64,000 nt of DNA from Paenibacillus zeirhizosphaerae (GCF_030705605.1 NZ_JAPCKK010000011.1:372001-436000); one strand, 5' to 3'. Counted from the first letter of the stretch, positions 1-8,655 are shown. The notes: a model not told the origin generated them from the sequence alone. Numbers and translations: made by a program.

Positions 1-15
1 TAGCTAATGAGGCAC

Positions 16-42
16 GGCCCTGACTTCAGCCAAGCCAGGACC
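16..42 (-). terminator. Hairpin after the ABC permease gene
   Basis: Read on the minus strand, seven-base arms (positions 42-36 and 22-16, one G:U pair) close just after the permease stop codon at 51-53. No T-run follows, so this may be a stabilising 3' hairpin rather than a strong terminator. A similar sequence occurs at about 14124-14155. Confidence 0.4.
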
Positions 43-50
43 GATGGCTA

Positions 51-2192
51 TCATATATTCTCTTGTTTCAATGTATCAATAATATTTCCCTTTTTTACTT
101 TCGCGCCAGAATAAACCATCGCGGAACTGACAATGACAAATACGGCGACAATGACAGACAGAATGCTTATCCAAGGCAGGGTGAACCCGTAGCTAAATTT
201 GTTCGCAAATGCTCTATAGATCAGAACCATCACGACGAAACTAACGGGAAGCCCGAAGAGCAGCGACTTGACCCCATAAAAAATACTTTCATAGTTCATC
301 ATTTTCGCAAATCCTTTTGGTGTCATGCCTACGGATTTCAGCATCGCAAATTCTCGTTTGCGAAGAGCCAACCCCGTCGAGATCGTATTAAAAATGTTCG
401 CAATGGAAATTGCAGAGATTAATACGATAAAACCGTAAGAAAATACGGACATCAATAGAATCTGCTGTTCTTCGCTTTTTCTGGATTGATATACATTGTA
501 GACATTCAGATTGGTCTCATGCATCTCTTCAATTTCCTGCTGCGTTGTCATAGGTTCCGTGCTTTTCAAATGGAGGTAAGTCGAAGCGTTAGCTAGGTCT
601 TCGTCGTCTTCGTGAATCACGTTGTATTCCGTGACGCCATCCAGGGATACGATTGATTGCATCAACCGGTTATCTATTCTTTTCCCATTGCTGTACGATA
701 CTTCAATATCGTAATTAACGCCTTCCCGCGACAGTTCCAGGGATTGTGTCATGCCAGCCGTAAAAAACGATACTGTCAAAAACAAAACGATGCTGATGAC
801 AAGCGAGAATACAATGGCATGATATCTCCGTTTGTTCCTTTTCAAGTTTTTCAGCCCGATTTCCGCTTCAATCCCGAAGAACTTACGAATGATCTTCGAC
901 GTCTTCACAGCTTTGGCCGTAAGCTTTACATCGGTAGTTTGGCGAATCGCATCCATAGCAGATACCTTGGATGCTTTGATCGCCGGAAGATACGCCGAAA
1001 CGAAAATCGTCAGCATCGAAACAAGACAAGCAAGCAAGAGCGATAACGGCGTGACGATGAGCCTCAGCTTTTCGCTGGTCCATAATGCCTCTTCAATCAT
1101 CACGTTCATGAACCAAAAGGTGATCCCGATCCCGGCAAGACCGCATAGAATGCCAATGGGAATGCTGATCAAGCCAATGACGAACCCTTCAAAAAGCACT
1201 GAATTTCGCTTCTGCCTTGTCGTAGCCCCTACGCTCGCGAGCATCCCTAAATGGCGGGAACGTTCCGAGACGGATATCGCAAAAGCGTTATAAATGAGCG
1301 AAACCGCGCCAATCATAATAACCGCCATAAGGATCGCCGATAATGAGAACATCATGCTGTACGAGGCTTCGCTTTTGGACAAGCCATAATAATGAAGCAA
1401 ATCGTTATTATATTGGACTGTTTCAATTTGGTTGTTCTTAGCCAAATCCTCCGCATGCGCGAACAGGAACGGGTTGACACGCTGCAAGACTACCGATGCA
1501 TCGACATGATCGTTGTCCGCGATGATATGATCGTCGACATAGCTAATGATCGTATAACCCGGGGCCTGAGCCGTTTCCCATACGGGACGTTTGATGAAGC
1601 CCACCACCGTATAATCCCTGATCTGGATATGCTGCAACGTTTCGTTCAATGTGCCGTCTTCCCTGCGCAGCGGTTCGGTCTGAACCAGAGGATGATCGCC
1701 CCCTTGTTCGAATCGTTCGCCGACGCGAAGGGTTAGACGATCGCCGATGTCGTACTTCACTTTGGCGTTCGTTGCAACAGGCTCGGAGATCACGACTTCC
1801 TTGTCCGTATGCGGAAGGCGACCCTGGCTTAGTTCAATCTGAAATTGTGCGAAGCCCCGCGCATCATATTCCTTGATGAACAAGTACGGCTTATTGGGAT
1901 TTTGTCCCCCTTCTAATAGGGCATAGCCCAGGTCCCGTGTGATCGCAACGGTTTGGGTTGCGTCATCACCCTGTATCGCCGCAAGCTGTGCTTTGGTTAC
2001 ATCTTGATATTGGACATGCCACTCCCCTGTATCCGCGATGGTTTGTCTGATCATTAAATCCGAAAAGGAAAAAACAAGCGTAGCGACAGCGGTCACCATG
2101 GCAACCGAAATGATGACGCCGATGATGGTTACAAGCGTTCGTCTCTTGTTCTGCTTCAGATGCCGGATGGTTAATGTATTGACAATATTCAT
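51..2192 (-). CDS. FtsX/MacB-type ABC transporter permease
   Basis: This 713-residue membrane protein begins with a basic stretch and one membrane helix (about residues 18-45). A long extracellular domain of about 230 residues follows, then three helices typical of an FtsX domain (about 280-405), and a second copy of the helix / extracellular loop / three-helix unit (about 460-700). This doubled FtsX layout is that of MacB/LolCE-like permeases that move peptides or act mechanically across the membrane. Its start overlaps the end of the ATPase gene by four bases, so the two are translated together. The module also contains VanZ and a two-component system, which points to antibiotic or envelope-stress response. 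The substrate cannot be read from the sequence. It is not a canonical ten-helix BceB, because the large loop lies after helix 1. Confidence 0.85.
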   Translation of the reverse strand: MNIVNTLTIRHLKQNKRRTLVTIIGVIISVAMVTAVATLVFSFSDLMIRQTIADTGEWHVQYQDVTKAQLAAIQGDDATQTVAITRDLGYALLEGGQNPNKPYLFIKEYDARGFAQFQIELSQGRLPHTDKEVVISEPVATNAKVKYDIGDRLTLRVGERFEQGGDHPLVQTEPLRREDGTLNETLQHIQIRDYTVVGFIKRPVWETAQAPGYTIISYVDDHIIADNDHVDASVVLQRVNPFLFAHAEDLAKNNQIETVQYNNDLLHYYGLSKSEASYSMMFSLSAILMAVIMIGAVSLIYNAFAISVSERSRHLGMLASVGATTRQKRNSVLFEGFVIGLISIPIGILCGLAGIGITFWFMNVMIEEALWTSEKLRLIVTPLSLLLACLVSMLTIFVSAYLPAIKASKVSAMDAIRQTTDVKLTAKAVKTSKIIRKFFGIEAEIGLKNLKRNKRRYHAIVFSLVISIVLFLTVSFFTAGMTQSLELSREGVNYDIEVSYSNGKRIDNRLMQSIVSLDGVTEYNVIHEDDEDLANASTYLHLKSTEPMTTQQEIEEMHETNLNVYNVYQSRKSEEQQILLMSVFSYGFIVLISAISIANIFNTISTGLALRKREFAMLKSVGMTPKGFAKMMNYESIFYGVKSLLFGLPVSFVVMVLIYRAFANKFSYGFTLPWISILSVIVAVFVIVSSAMVYSGAKVKKGNIIDTLKQENI

Positions 2193-2872
2193 CGCCTTAT
2201 CACCTCGTCCTTGGCAATCCTCCCGTCTTCAATCGAAATGATCCTGTCGGCTTGCAAGGCGATTCGTTCGTCGTGCGTGATCACGATCAGTGTCTGATGA
2301 TAGGTCTTATTCAGCATTTTTAATAAGTCGATGATCTCGCTGCTATTCTTGCTGTCCAGATTTCCGGTCGGTTCGTCGGCCAGCATAATCGCAGGATTGC
2401 CGATGAGCGCTCGGCCGATCGAGACCCGTTGCTGCTGTCCGCCAGATAGCTGATTCGGCAGGTGATTTAATCGATGCTGCAAATTCAACGTATTCACAAG
2501 GCTATCCAACTGCTTTGGATCTATCTTTTGGCGATCCAGCAAGAGCGGCAGCGTAATATTCTCTTCCACCGTCAGGACGGGAATCAGATTGAAAAACTGG
2601 TAGATCAGGCCGATTTGCCTGCGCCTGAAGATGGCCAGCTGCGTTTCATTCAAGGCATACATGTCCGTATCCTGAACATAAACCTTCCCGCCAGTCGGCC
2701 GATCCACACCGCCCAGCAGATGAAGGAGCGTCGATTTCCCCGATCCGGACGGGCCGATAATCGCGACGAATTCGCCTTTTTGGACCGAAAAGGAAACATC
2801 ATCAAGCGCCTTCACTACCGATTCGCCTGTGCCGTATATTTTAGACAGATGCTCAATTCGCAAAATTTCCAT
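2189..2872 (-). CDS. ABC transporter ATP-binding protein (MacB/LolD/BceA type)
   Basis: This 227-residue nucleotide-binding subunit energises the FtsX-type permease encoded directly downstream. It has a complete ATPase motif set: Walker A GPSGSGKST (40-48), Q-loop glutamine near 92, signature LSGGQQQR (142-149), Walker B IMLADEP (162-168) and the switch histidine at 200. The wording GNLDS after Walker B is typical of the MacB/LolD/BceA subgroup. The four-base overlap with the permease gene indicates translational coupling. It follows the VanZ gene after a gap of about 90 bases and probably belongs to the same transcript. Confidence 0.92.
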   Translation of the reverse strand: MEILRIEHLSKIYGTGESVVKALDDVSFSVQKGEFVAIIGPSGSGKSTLLHLLGGVDRPTGGKVYVQDTDMYALNETQLAIFRRRQIGLIYQFFNLIPVLTVEENITLPLLLDRQKIDPKQLDSLVNTLNLQHRLNHLPNQLSGGQQQRVSIGRALIGNPAIMLADEPTGNLDSKNSSEIIDLLKMLNKTYHQTLIVITHDERIALQADRIISIEDGRIAKDEVIRR

Positions 2873-2961
2873 GGCTATATCTCCTAAAAGTTTTGTGAGC
2901 GTAACTTCTTGAATCGACTTCGTACAAAACTCACTTCGGAAGCATGGGCTCTCCTAAATGC

Positions 2962-3900
2962 TCAATTCCAGAAATATACCATCTCTCTAAATCCAACATC
3001 CCATAGGGTTTCATTCCCCTCAATGGTTATCGTAAGCTCATCTGCCTGTGGGAGGAAAATTTCGTTCACAGCTGGCTCATGGCCTTGATCTTCTGCAGAT
3101 ACGGACAGGAACTCATGTCCGTCGATGGTAAGCTTGATGCTGCCCTGGAAATCTTTTTGATCGGGAATTCCATAATTAAAGAAAAGATACAGCTCCCCCT
3201 TATTGCCCAACGTATACGTGTACGTTTCCTTCTTTTTACCTTCGATGTTATACACATTATATTGGGGTTCCACGTCTTGACCACCTATCTTAAGACTAGA
3301 CGGTTTGCTCCCCGTTAATGTCTTCCCAGTACTATCCTTCAAATCATTTATCGCCACAAAGGGACCCATTTCTTTGGTGAACACTTGGTCAAGCATCCCG
3401 AAGACCCCACACACTCCGAGCATCAAGACAACACTAGAAATACCCGTAGCCGCAATATTTCTCCAGTTGTTTTTTGTACGAAAGCCAAGTTTGTACGCCC
3501 CGAACCCGATGGCTGCACCCAATGAGTTCTGTATGACGTCGTTCATGTCAAAGCTGCCGAGGAAGGTTAGTGCCTGAATCGTCTCCAACACGAGAATGGA
3601 CAGGATGAACGAGATCATAAAGCGAACAAAGCTGGTTCGATATAATAACGGAATCAATATGCCAAAAGGGATGAAGGCTGCGATGTTCCCAAAACCCACA
3701 AAATCCATCAGCGTAGGATGTAGAAGATCGGATAGGCCTGGCAGTCTAAAAAAACTGTCCGGTAAAAAAATAAAGGTGTACTCGGTGATTTGATCTACCT
3801 TGCCTGCTCTGCCGAAAGCGAAAAACAAAAAATAAAGAATAAACAGGGTGTAGAAAATCGTGATAGCAAAAATAATCTTGCGTTGTTGCTTCAAATGCAT
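2962..3900 (-). CDS. VanZ-family membrane protein with C-terminal soluble domain
   Basis: About 312 residues from the ATG at 3900, preferred over an upstream GTG because GGAGGT sits just ahead of it. The N-terminal half (about residues 10-160) has four or five membrane helices and the VanZ-like pattern, including FGNIAAFIPFGILIPLL. Residues about 190-312 form a hydrophilic, beta-rich tail without membrane segments, predicted to be outside the membrane. VanZ proteins are linked to low-level teicoplanin resistance and to lipoglycopeptide response. Its place between a two-component system and an ABC transporter supports a cell-envelope defence role. The function of the extra domain is unknown. 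Confidence 0.8.
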   Translation of the reverse strand: MHLKQQRKIIFAITIFYTLFILYFLFFAFGRAGKVDQITEYTFIFLPDSFFRLPGLSDLLHPTLMDFVGFGNIAAFIPFGILIPLLYRTSFVRFMISFILSILVLETIQALTFLGSFDMNDVIQNSLGAAIGFGAYKLGFRTKNNWRNIAATGISSVVLMLGVCGVFGMLDQVFTKEMGPFVAINDLKDSTGKTLTGSKPSSLKIGGQDVEPQYNVYNIEGKKKETYTYTLGNKGELYLFFNYGIPDQKDFQGSIKLTIDGHEFLSVSAEDQGHEPAVNEIFLPQADELTITIEGNETLWDVGFREMVYFWN

Positions 3901-4001
3901 GGTCTTACCTCCATCGTTCACCTGATGAATATCATTTTAACTGTCTAAAATGACTTTCCAGTGACGATGGAGGTGACAATTCAGTCACTTACGGCGTGCC
4001 G

Positions 4002-5003
4002 TTAAATCACGTGCTTATAAAATTTAATCCGAAACTGCGTACCCTTCTCGCCGTCGCTCGTCACATCGATCACGCCGTTCTGGCTGGCAATGATGCTGTG
4101 AGCCATCGCAAGTCCTATACCGATGCTCCCTTCGCTGGCGTTCTTTCCTTTGTAAAAACGTTTGAAAATATAAGGCAAATCTTCTTTCGGAATGCCTTTT
4201 CCGTTGTCAGCAATGACAATTTCCGTAAATAGTGCGTTTTCGGAAAATGTGATGAGGATCACTCCGCCTTCAGGCGTATGCTCCACGCCATTTTTCAAAA
4301 TATTGATGACCGCTTCAGCAGTCCAATTGAAATCTCCGACAAAAGAGACATGGTCATCGCCCGCGATGGAAATCGTCTGTCCCTTAATATCCATCGGAAT
4401 CATAACCGGCTCTAATGCCTTTTGGATAAGGTTTTTCATGGCTATGCGATCTTTTTTGAATTGGATGGTCTTCGCATCCATTTTCGATAGCCTTAGTAAG
4501 GAAGAAACAAGCCAATCGATACGTTCAAGCTGGATGCGAATATGATGGGTGAACTCCGTTCTTTTGGCCGGAGGCAGGTCAGGGGCGCTTAACAAGTCAG
4601 CCATCACCGTCATGGAGGTGAGTGGCGTTTTGAGCTGATGTGAGATATCGGATATGGCATCCGTCAGTTGAATTTTGTCCCGCTGCAATAGCGACCGGTG
4701 CTCCGATAGCATGAGCGTTACTTTGTAAATATCATTCTTTAAAATGCTTAGCTCGCCTTCTTGGTTATCGCGAACGTCAAGGGAATCATTGCCGTTGCTT
4801 ATTTCCCGCAAATAGACGGAGAGCTTCGCTAATTCGCGGTACCTCCATCTCGTGAATAACAAACTCGTGCCAATAAGCAGCATGGATACAATAAAAGCGA
4901 ATGCCGCGGCGACGGACGAAATGAAAGCAGCGACGATGATCGCCGTTAAGCTGATCGAGCCCATGACGAGTAATAACATTTGAATTTCCCTATTGCGCAG
5001 CAT
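4002..5003 (-). CDS. Sensor histidine kinase, intramembrane-sensing type
   Basis: This 333-residue kinase has two N-terminal membrane helices (about 8-30 and 33-51) separated by only a few residues, so there is no real extracellular sensor domain. A linker of about 50 residues leads to a HisKA domain with phospho-acceptor H122 in SHQLKTPLTS. The HATPase domain follows, with the N-box around NILKNGVEH and the glycine boxes DNGKGIP and GIGLAM. This compact design is that of BceS/GraS-like kinases, which detect peptide antibiotics through a partner ABC transporter. The start abuts the stop codon of the response regulator, so the two are cotranscribed. The ABC module downstream is the likely partner and target. 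Confidence 0.9.
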   Translation of the reverse strand: MLRNREIQMLLLVMGSISLTAIIVAAFISSVAAAFAFIVSMLLIGTSLLFTRWRYRELAKLSVYLREISNGNDSLDVRDNQEGELSILKNDIYKVTLMLSEHRSLLQRDKIQLTDAISDISHQLKTPLTSMTVMADLLSAPDLPPAKRTEFTHHIRIQLERIDWLVSSLLRLSKMDAKTIQFKKDRIAMKNLIQKALEPVMIPMDIKGQTISIAGDDHVSFVGDFNWTAEAVINILKNGVEHTPEGGVILITFSENALFTEIVIADNGKGIPKEDLPYIFKRFYKGKNASEGSIGIGLAMAHSIIASQNGVIDVTSDGEKGTQFRIKFYKHVI

Positions 5004-5687
5004 CTAATCACCGACCTTATAGCCTAAACCGCGTATCGTTTTGATCAAAGTCGGCTGCTCTGGATCATCCTCCAGCTTTTCCCTCAGCCTTTTGATATAG
5101 ACCGTTAACGTATTGTCATTCACGAAGTCGCCCGCCACGTCCCAGATTTGCTCTAAAAGCTGATTCCTTGTGAGGACCTGTCCAACGTGGTTGCCGAAGA
5201 TCAGCAATAAGCGATATTCCAAAGCAGTTAGCTGAATTTCGGCACCGTTTTTATACACTTTGCCTTCCAGCGTATGGATTCGAATATTGTCGATGTCGAT
5301 GATCGCTCCGGCGTGGGACGGCTTCTGGTATCTCCGCAAGACGGACTTGATCCGGGAGAGAAGCTCACGTACTCGAAAAGGTTTGGTAATGTAATCATCG
5401 GCTCCCATGTCGAGTCCCATCACGACATTGACCTCATCGTCGATCACCGTTAAGAAGATGACCGGCATGTCTCGTCGCTCCTTCACCATCTTGCACAATT
5501 CATAGCCGTTTCCGTCCGGAAGCTGTAAATCGAACAAGCATAAAGTGAACTGATCAATGTCTTCGGCGAGCACCTTTTTGGCTGAAGCGACATCATGGCA
5601 GAGAACAGTTGGATAACCATCTTGCTGCAGCGAATATTCCAGTCCCGACGCGATCGTCTTATCATCTTCGACTAATAAAATTTTCAT
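5004..5687 (-). CDS. OmpR-family response regulator
   Basis: About 227 residues from the ATG at 5687, chosen over an upstream TTG because AAGGA is well spaced ahead of it. The receiver domain has acidic residues E7-D9, phosphorylation site D53 (LFDLQLPDG) and the ITKPF lysine near 103. A winged-helix DNA-binding domain of OmpR/PhoB type follows (about 130-227, with the conserved end TLIKTIRGLGYK). It forms a two-component system with the kinase immediately downstream and probably controls the VanZ/ABC genes further along. Confidence 0.93.
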   Translation of the reverse strand: MKILLVEDDKTIASGLEYSLQQDGYPTVLCHDVASAKKVLAEDIDQFTLCLFDLQLPDGNGYELCKMVKERRDMPVIFLTVIDDEVNVVMGLDMGADDYITKPFRVRELLSRIKSVLRRYQKPSHAGAIIDIDNIRIHTLEGKVYKNGAEIQLTALEYRLLLIFGNHVGQVLTRNQLLEQIWDVAGDFVNDNTLTVYIKRLREKLEDDPEQPTLIKTIRGLGYKVGD

Positions 5688-5802
5688 ATGCAAATCATCC
5701 TTACGTTAGAGTAAATTCACTCCTCATCTTAGTTTCGATATTATAACAGATTTTAATCAACAGGTTTCACAGTTACTGATGGTAGGGTTCGACTGAAGCG
5801 AA

Positions 5803-5829
5803 AAGCAAAGGCGCCCCATTGGACGCCCT
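5803..5829 (-). terminator. Probable terminator of the YdeI-like gene
   Basis: An imperfect GC-rich inverted repeat (about 5809-5829) lies just after the stop of the minus-strand YdeI-like gene, followed on that strand by a short T-rich stretch. Confidence 0.45.
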
Positions 5830-5843
5830 CCTGTCTAACATCA

Positions 5844-6293
5844 TTATTGAAGTTTGCCTTCGCGCAGCAATTCGACGGACTTCTCAATACGCCGCTGCCT
5901 GGTTTCAGCACTCTTCGCACCCTCGATATTCAATACAAACCGGCGCTTGTTGCTGTAAGACAAGCCTTCAAAAAACTGCTGGGCCTCCCCATGACGATGA
6001 AGCGCCTCCGTAAAATCATCCGGCACGATTAACTCACGCGGCGCGGTGTCCAGTTCAAGCTCGACCTCGATTTCATCCCCGGCCTGAATGCCTGCCCCTT
6101 CGCGATTCTCCTTGCTGACAGGAAGCATGAATTTACCGCCCATCGACGCAATCGTGCTGCGATAGGTATAAGAGCCGATCGTTACTTTAACAGGCGGCTT
6201 CTTGCCTCCTCCGAGTCCCTCCACGATTTCGTCCGGGACTTCAATGCCGGTCGCTGTTTTCTTGCTGAGTTGAAGCGTCGATTTAAATTTCAT
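5844..6293 (-). CDS. YdeI/OmpD-associated family protein with DUF1905 domain
   Basis: This 149-residue cytoplasmic protein combines an N-terminal DUF1905-like beta domain (about 1-85; motifs PDEIVEGLG, PPVKVTIG and YRSTIASMGGKFMLPV) with a C-terminal OmdA/YdeI-type helical segment. In that segment LIVPDDFTEAL is followed by FFEGLSYSNKRRFVLNIEGAKSAETRQRRI, typical of the family. A strong GGAGGG ribosome site precedes the ATG. The biochemical role is not known. Hyphenated names such as bacteriocin-protection protein are used for relatives but cannot be supported here. It is monocistronic, with its own probable terminator. Confidence 0.85.
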   Translation of the reverse strand: MKFKSTLQLSKKTATGIEVPDEIVEGLGGGKKPPVKVTIGSYTYRSTIASMGGKFMLPVSKENREGAGIQAGDEIEVELELDTAPRELIVPDDFTEALHRHGEAQQFFEGLSYSNKRRFVLNIEGAKSAETRQRRIEKSVELLREGKLQ

Positions 6294-6450
6294 GAAATTT
6301 CCCTCCTTTTTCTCATAGAGACTGCCTTGTTAATCATTTTTCATCTCATCCTTCAATTTTATTCGAGTCCATTTTGCTGATTTTTTTCATAATGGGAATA
6401 GAGTTGCGGACCGTGCTTTTTAGCTCTGACAATTTCTTGGGATGTATTTC

Positions 6451-6775
6451 TTAGGCATTCTCCGCCGTAACGGGGTTAACTGCAAAGAGGGAATGAATGC
6501 TGCCTTCTGGATCTGCAAAGAAGCCCGTGGTGTGCCCCCAGGACGTCACCTTCGGCGCTGTTATCCCTGTAGCCCCTTTTGAAACAAACTCATCATACAT
6601 AACGTAGACATCCTCAGGAGAAGCACATTCGAAGTTAAGCTCAAAAGCCTTGCCCCTTACGCTCTTCTACAAAAGAATGGTGACCGTTTGTGTTATCTGC
6701 CATTAATGGTGCCGCGAAAATGGCTAGACGAACGCCATCATTCTCAAATTCAGTGTAATGTTCTTCTATGCAGTA
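6451..6775 (-). pseudogene. VOC (glyoxalase-like) family gene, truncated and frameshifted
   Basis: Minus-strand reading frames carry a VOC-family protein in two pieces. Upstream the frame reads EEHYTEFENDGVRLAIFAAP to about ADNTNGHHSFVEERKGQ and then meets a stop. In the next frame the sequence continues with AFELNFECASPEDV and later TSWGHTTGFFADPEGS, ending at the stop at 6451. Removing one G near 6650 (in KGQ-AFEL) would restore a single frame. The N-terminal half of the beta-alpha-beta module is also missing, since no start or conserved N-terminus is found before about 6775. VOC proteins bind metals and act as lyases, dioxygenases or drug-binding proteins. This copy appears dead, barring a sequencing error. 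Confidence 0.75.
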
Positions 6776-6909
6776 GAAAAAAACATATAACACGCACAAA
6801 AGCTGTCACATTCAACCCACTCACACTGTCCCTCCATGGGGACATCATCACCGGGCTGTCTATGTGGCAGCTTTTTTCTATTCCAACCAGGGAATTCATC
6901 TAATTTTTC

Positions 6910-6968
6910 ATTTATGTTGACGGCAACATAAATAAGTGATATCCTAGGTTCAGTCACATATGTTGACG
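6910..6968 (+). promoter_or_regulatory. marR promoter with palindromic operator
   Basis: A promoter with -35 TTGACG (6917-6922), a 17-base spacer and -10 TATCCT (6940-6945) precedes the MarR gene. A perfect palindrome with ten-base arms (6910-6919 and 6924-6933) overlaps the -35 box. Its half-site TATGTTGACG recurs at 6959-6968 beside a degenerate second arm. The arrangement suggests direct repression by the MarR protein encoded immediately downstream. Confidence 0.7.
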
Positions 6969-6998
6969 ACCACGTAAATGAAAGGAAGGCTAGCTGTA

Positions 6999-7466
6999 TT
7001 GAAGAAAAACAATAATAACGAAGCCATGGATAATGAAATCAGTGCGGTAACACAATTTCCTGTAAGCTTCTCTATATTCAGCATGGCTCGTTCACATCAT
7101 AAGATTGCAGGACAGCTGCTTCGAGAAGCGGGCCTATACCCAGGGCAGGAGCTCGTACTGATGCAGCTGTGGCACCAAGACAGCCAATCACAGAATAGTC
7201 TTTCACGGTCACTGCGCCTTGATCATTCGACAATTGCCAAATCCGTTCGCCGTTTGGAAGAGGCAGGGCTGGTCACCTGCAGCCGCTCTCAGGAAGATAA
7301 ACGCGTAACCATCGTATCGCTCACCCAGGCAGGTCGTGAATTTGAACCCAAGGTGATTGAGGCTTGGAGTAAGCTGGAAGAGATTACAACGCAAGTTCTC
7401 AATGATGAAGAAAAAATGCAGTTTGTTGCCCTGGCACAAAAAATTGCCGCTTCATTAGAAGCTTAA
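6999..7466 (+). CDS. MarR-family transcriptional regulator
   Basis: About 155 residues from a TTG at 6999 with GGAAGG nine bases upstream. An in-frame ATG at 6978 lacks a ribosome site. The winged-helix core runs from about residue 45 to 110: the recognition helix region reads LRLDHSTIAKSVRRLEEAGLV, followed by the wing RSQEDKRVTIVSLT, a typical MarR DxRxxxxxLT signature. Flanking helices form the dimer domain. MarR proteins are dimeric repressors released by phenolic compounds, oxidants or other ligands. The oxidoreductase gene follows after about 40 bases and is probably in the same transcript and under the same control. Confidence 0.9.
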   Translation: MKKNNNNEAMDNEISAVTQFPVSFSIFSMARSHHKIAGQLLREAGLYPGQELVLMQLWHQDSQSQNSLSRSLRLDHSTIAKSVRRLEEAGLVTCSRSQEDKRVTIVSLTQAGREFEPKVIEAWSKLEEITTQVLNDEEKMQFVALAQKIAASLEA

Positions 7467-7508
7467 CTGTAAATCAAAAAAATGATGAGTGACAAAGGAG
7501 AGATAAGC

Positions 7509-8447
7509 ATGTCTAACAAGTCAATGCAAGCCATTCTGGTCAATGAATATGGCGATCCAAATGTTTTGAAGGTAGAACAGGTTGAACGCCCTCAGCCGCA
7601 AACGGATGAAGTGCTCGTTCGCATTGTGTATACTACGGTTATTCCGCTTGACTTTAAAATTCGTAACGGCTGGCTTCAAGAGGTTTTCCCTGTAACATTC
7701 CCCTACATCCCTGGATTTTACGCTTCCGGAGTTGTTGAAGAGGTGGGGCAAGGTGTAACGGAGTTCAAACCGGGGGATCGTGTTTTTGGCAGTATCAGAG
7801 GAGCCTATGCTGAATATGGCATTGCGCAAGCCCAGGAATTAGTTAAAATGCCCGATCATCTCACCTTTGAAGATGCGGCAACGATTAAGGCAGGAGCCGA
7901 AGCAGCCTGGAAAGCGTTGTTCACCGAAGGCGAGCTGCAGCCTGGCCAAACCGTTCTTATTCATGCGGCAGCAGGCGGTGTTGGACAATTTGCCGTTCAG
8001 CTGGCCAAGTGGAAAGGAGCAACCGTGATCGCAACAGCATCAGCCTCTAACCTGGACTTCGTCAAGTCTTTGGGAGCAGACCAGGTCATCGATTATACCA
8101 CGACGGCTTTCGAGGACGTCGTCAAAGAAGCGGATCTCGTCGTTGATTCCGTTGGAGGCGATACCGAGAATCGATCCTGGGCCGTTCTGAAGAAGGGCGG
8201 AATTCTCGTTTCTTTGACTCAGGACCCATCCCAGGAGAACGCTCAAAAACACGGCGTTACCGCTAAATTCAACACCAAGTTCCCAACATACGAGAACCTG
8301 CAGACCATAACAGAATTAATGGCCGAGGGTACGATTAAAGCAGAGATCGATTCTACTTTCCCGCTAAGCGAAGCCGACAAAGCACTGGAGAAAAGCGAAG
8401 CAAGACATGGACGCGGCAGAATTTTGCTGCACGCAAACTCAATCTGA
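7509..8447 (+). CDS. MDR-superfamily NADPH-dependent oxidoreductase (quinone oxidoreductase-like)
   Basis: About 312 residues from the ATG at 7509, preceded by AAAGGAGA. The GroES-like N-terminal domain contains VLVRIVYTTVIPLDFKIRNG and the loop PGFYASGVVEEVGQGV. The Rossmann domain has the nucleotide motif HAAAGGVGQFAVQLAKWKGA (about 150-170) and a later GADQVIDYTT. It lacks the cysteine/histidine zinc ligands of true alcohol dehydrogenases, so it is a zinc-independent member that probably reduces quinones or reactive enones with NADPH. The gene sits directly behind a MarR regulator and ahead of a strong terminator, so the two likely form an inducible detoxification unit. Confidence 0.9.
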   Translation: MSNKSMQAILVNEYGDPNVLKVEQVERPQPQTDEVLVRIVYTTVIPLDFKIRNGWLQEVFPVTFPYIPGFYASGVVEEVGQGVTEFKPGDRVFGSIRGAYAEYGIAQAQELVKMPDHLTFEDAATIKAGAEAAWKALFTEGELQPGQTVLIHAAAGGVGQFAVQLAKWKGATVIATASASNLDFVKSLGADQVIDYTTTAFEDVVKEADLVVDSVGGDTENRSWAVLKKGGILVSLTQDPSQENAQKHGVTAKFNTKFPTYENLQTITELMAEGTIKAEIDSTFPLSEADKALEKSEARHGRGRILLHANSI

Positions 8448-8488
8448 CAACATCATATATGAAATAGAAGTTTGGATATGAAAACACG

Positions 8489-8528
8489 GAAAACAACACG
8501 AGTGTATACCACACTACGTGTTGTTTTC
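8489..8528 (+). terminator. Terminator after the oxidoreductase gene
   Basis: Twelve-base perfect arms (8489-8500 and 8517-8528) enclose a loop that itself holds a short AGTGT/ACACT stem. The descending arm is T-rich (TTGTTTTC), giving factor-independent character about 40 bases after the stop codon. Confidence 0.8.
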
Positions 8529-8655
8529 TTCGTTCACATGAGCACGTTTAAGCTCTTTGCAACAAACCAAGACCCTTCTGCATCGATCGCAAAAGGGTCA
8601 GCGGTGAATCCCGTGAAGCAAAGCCCCACACTATGACTACTCGGTCTCTATGATG

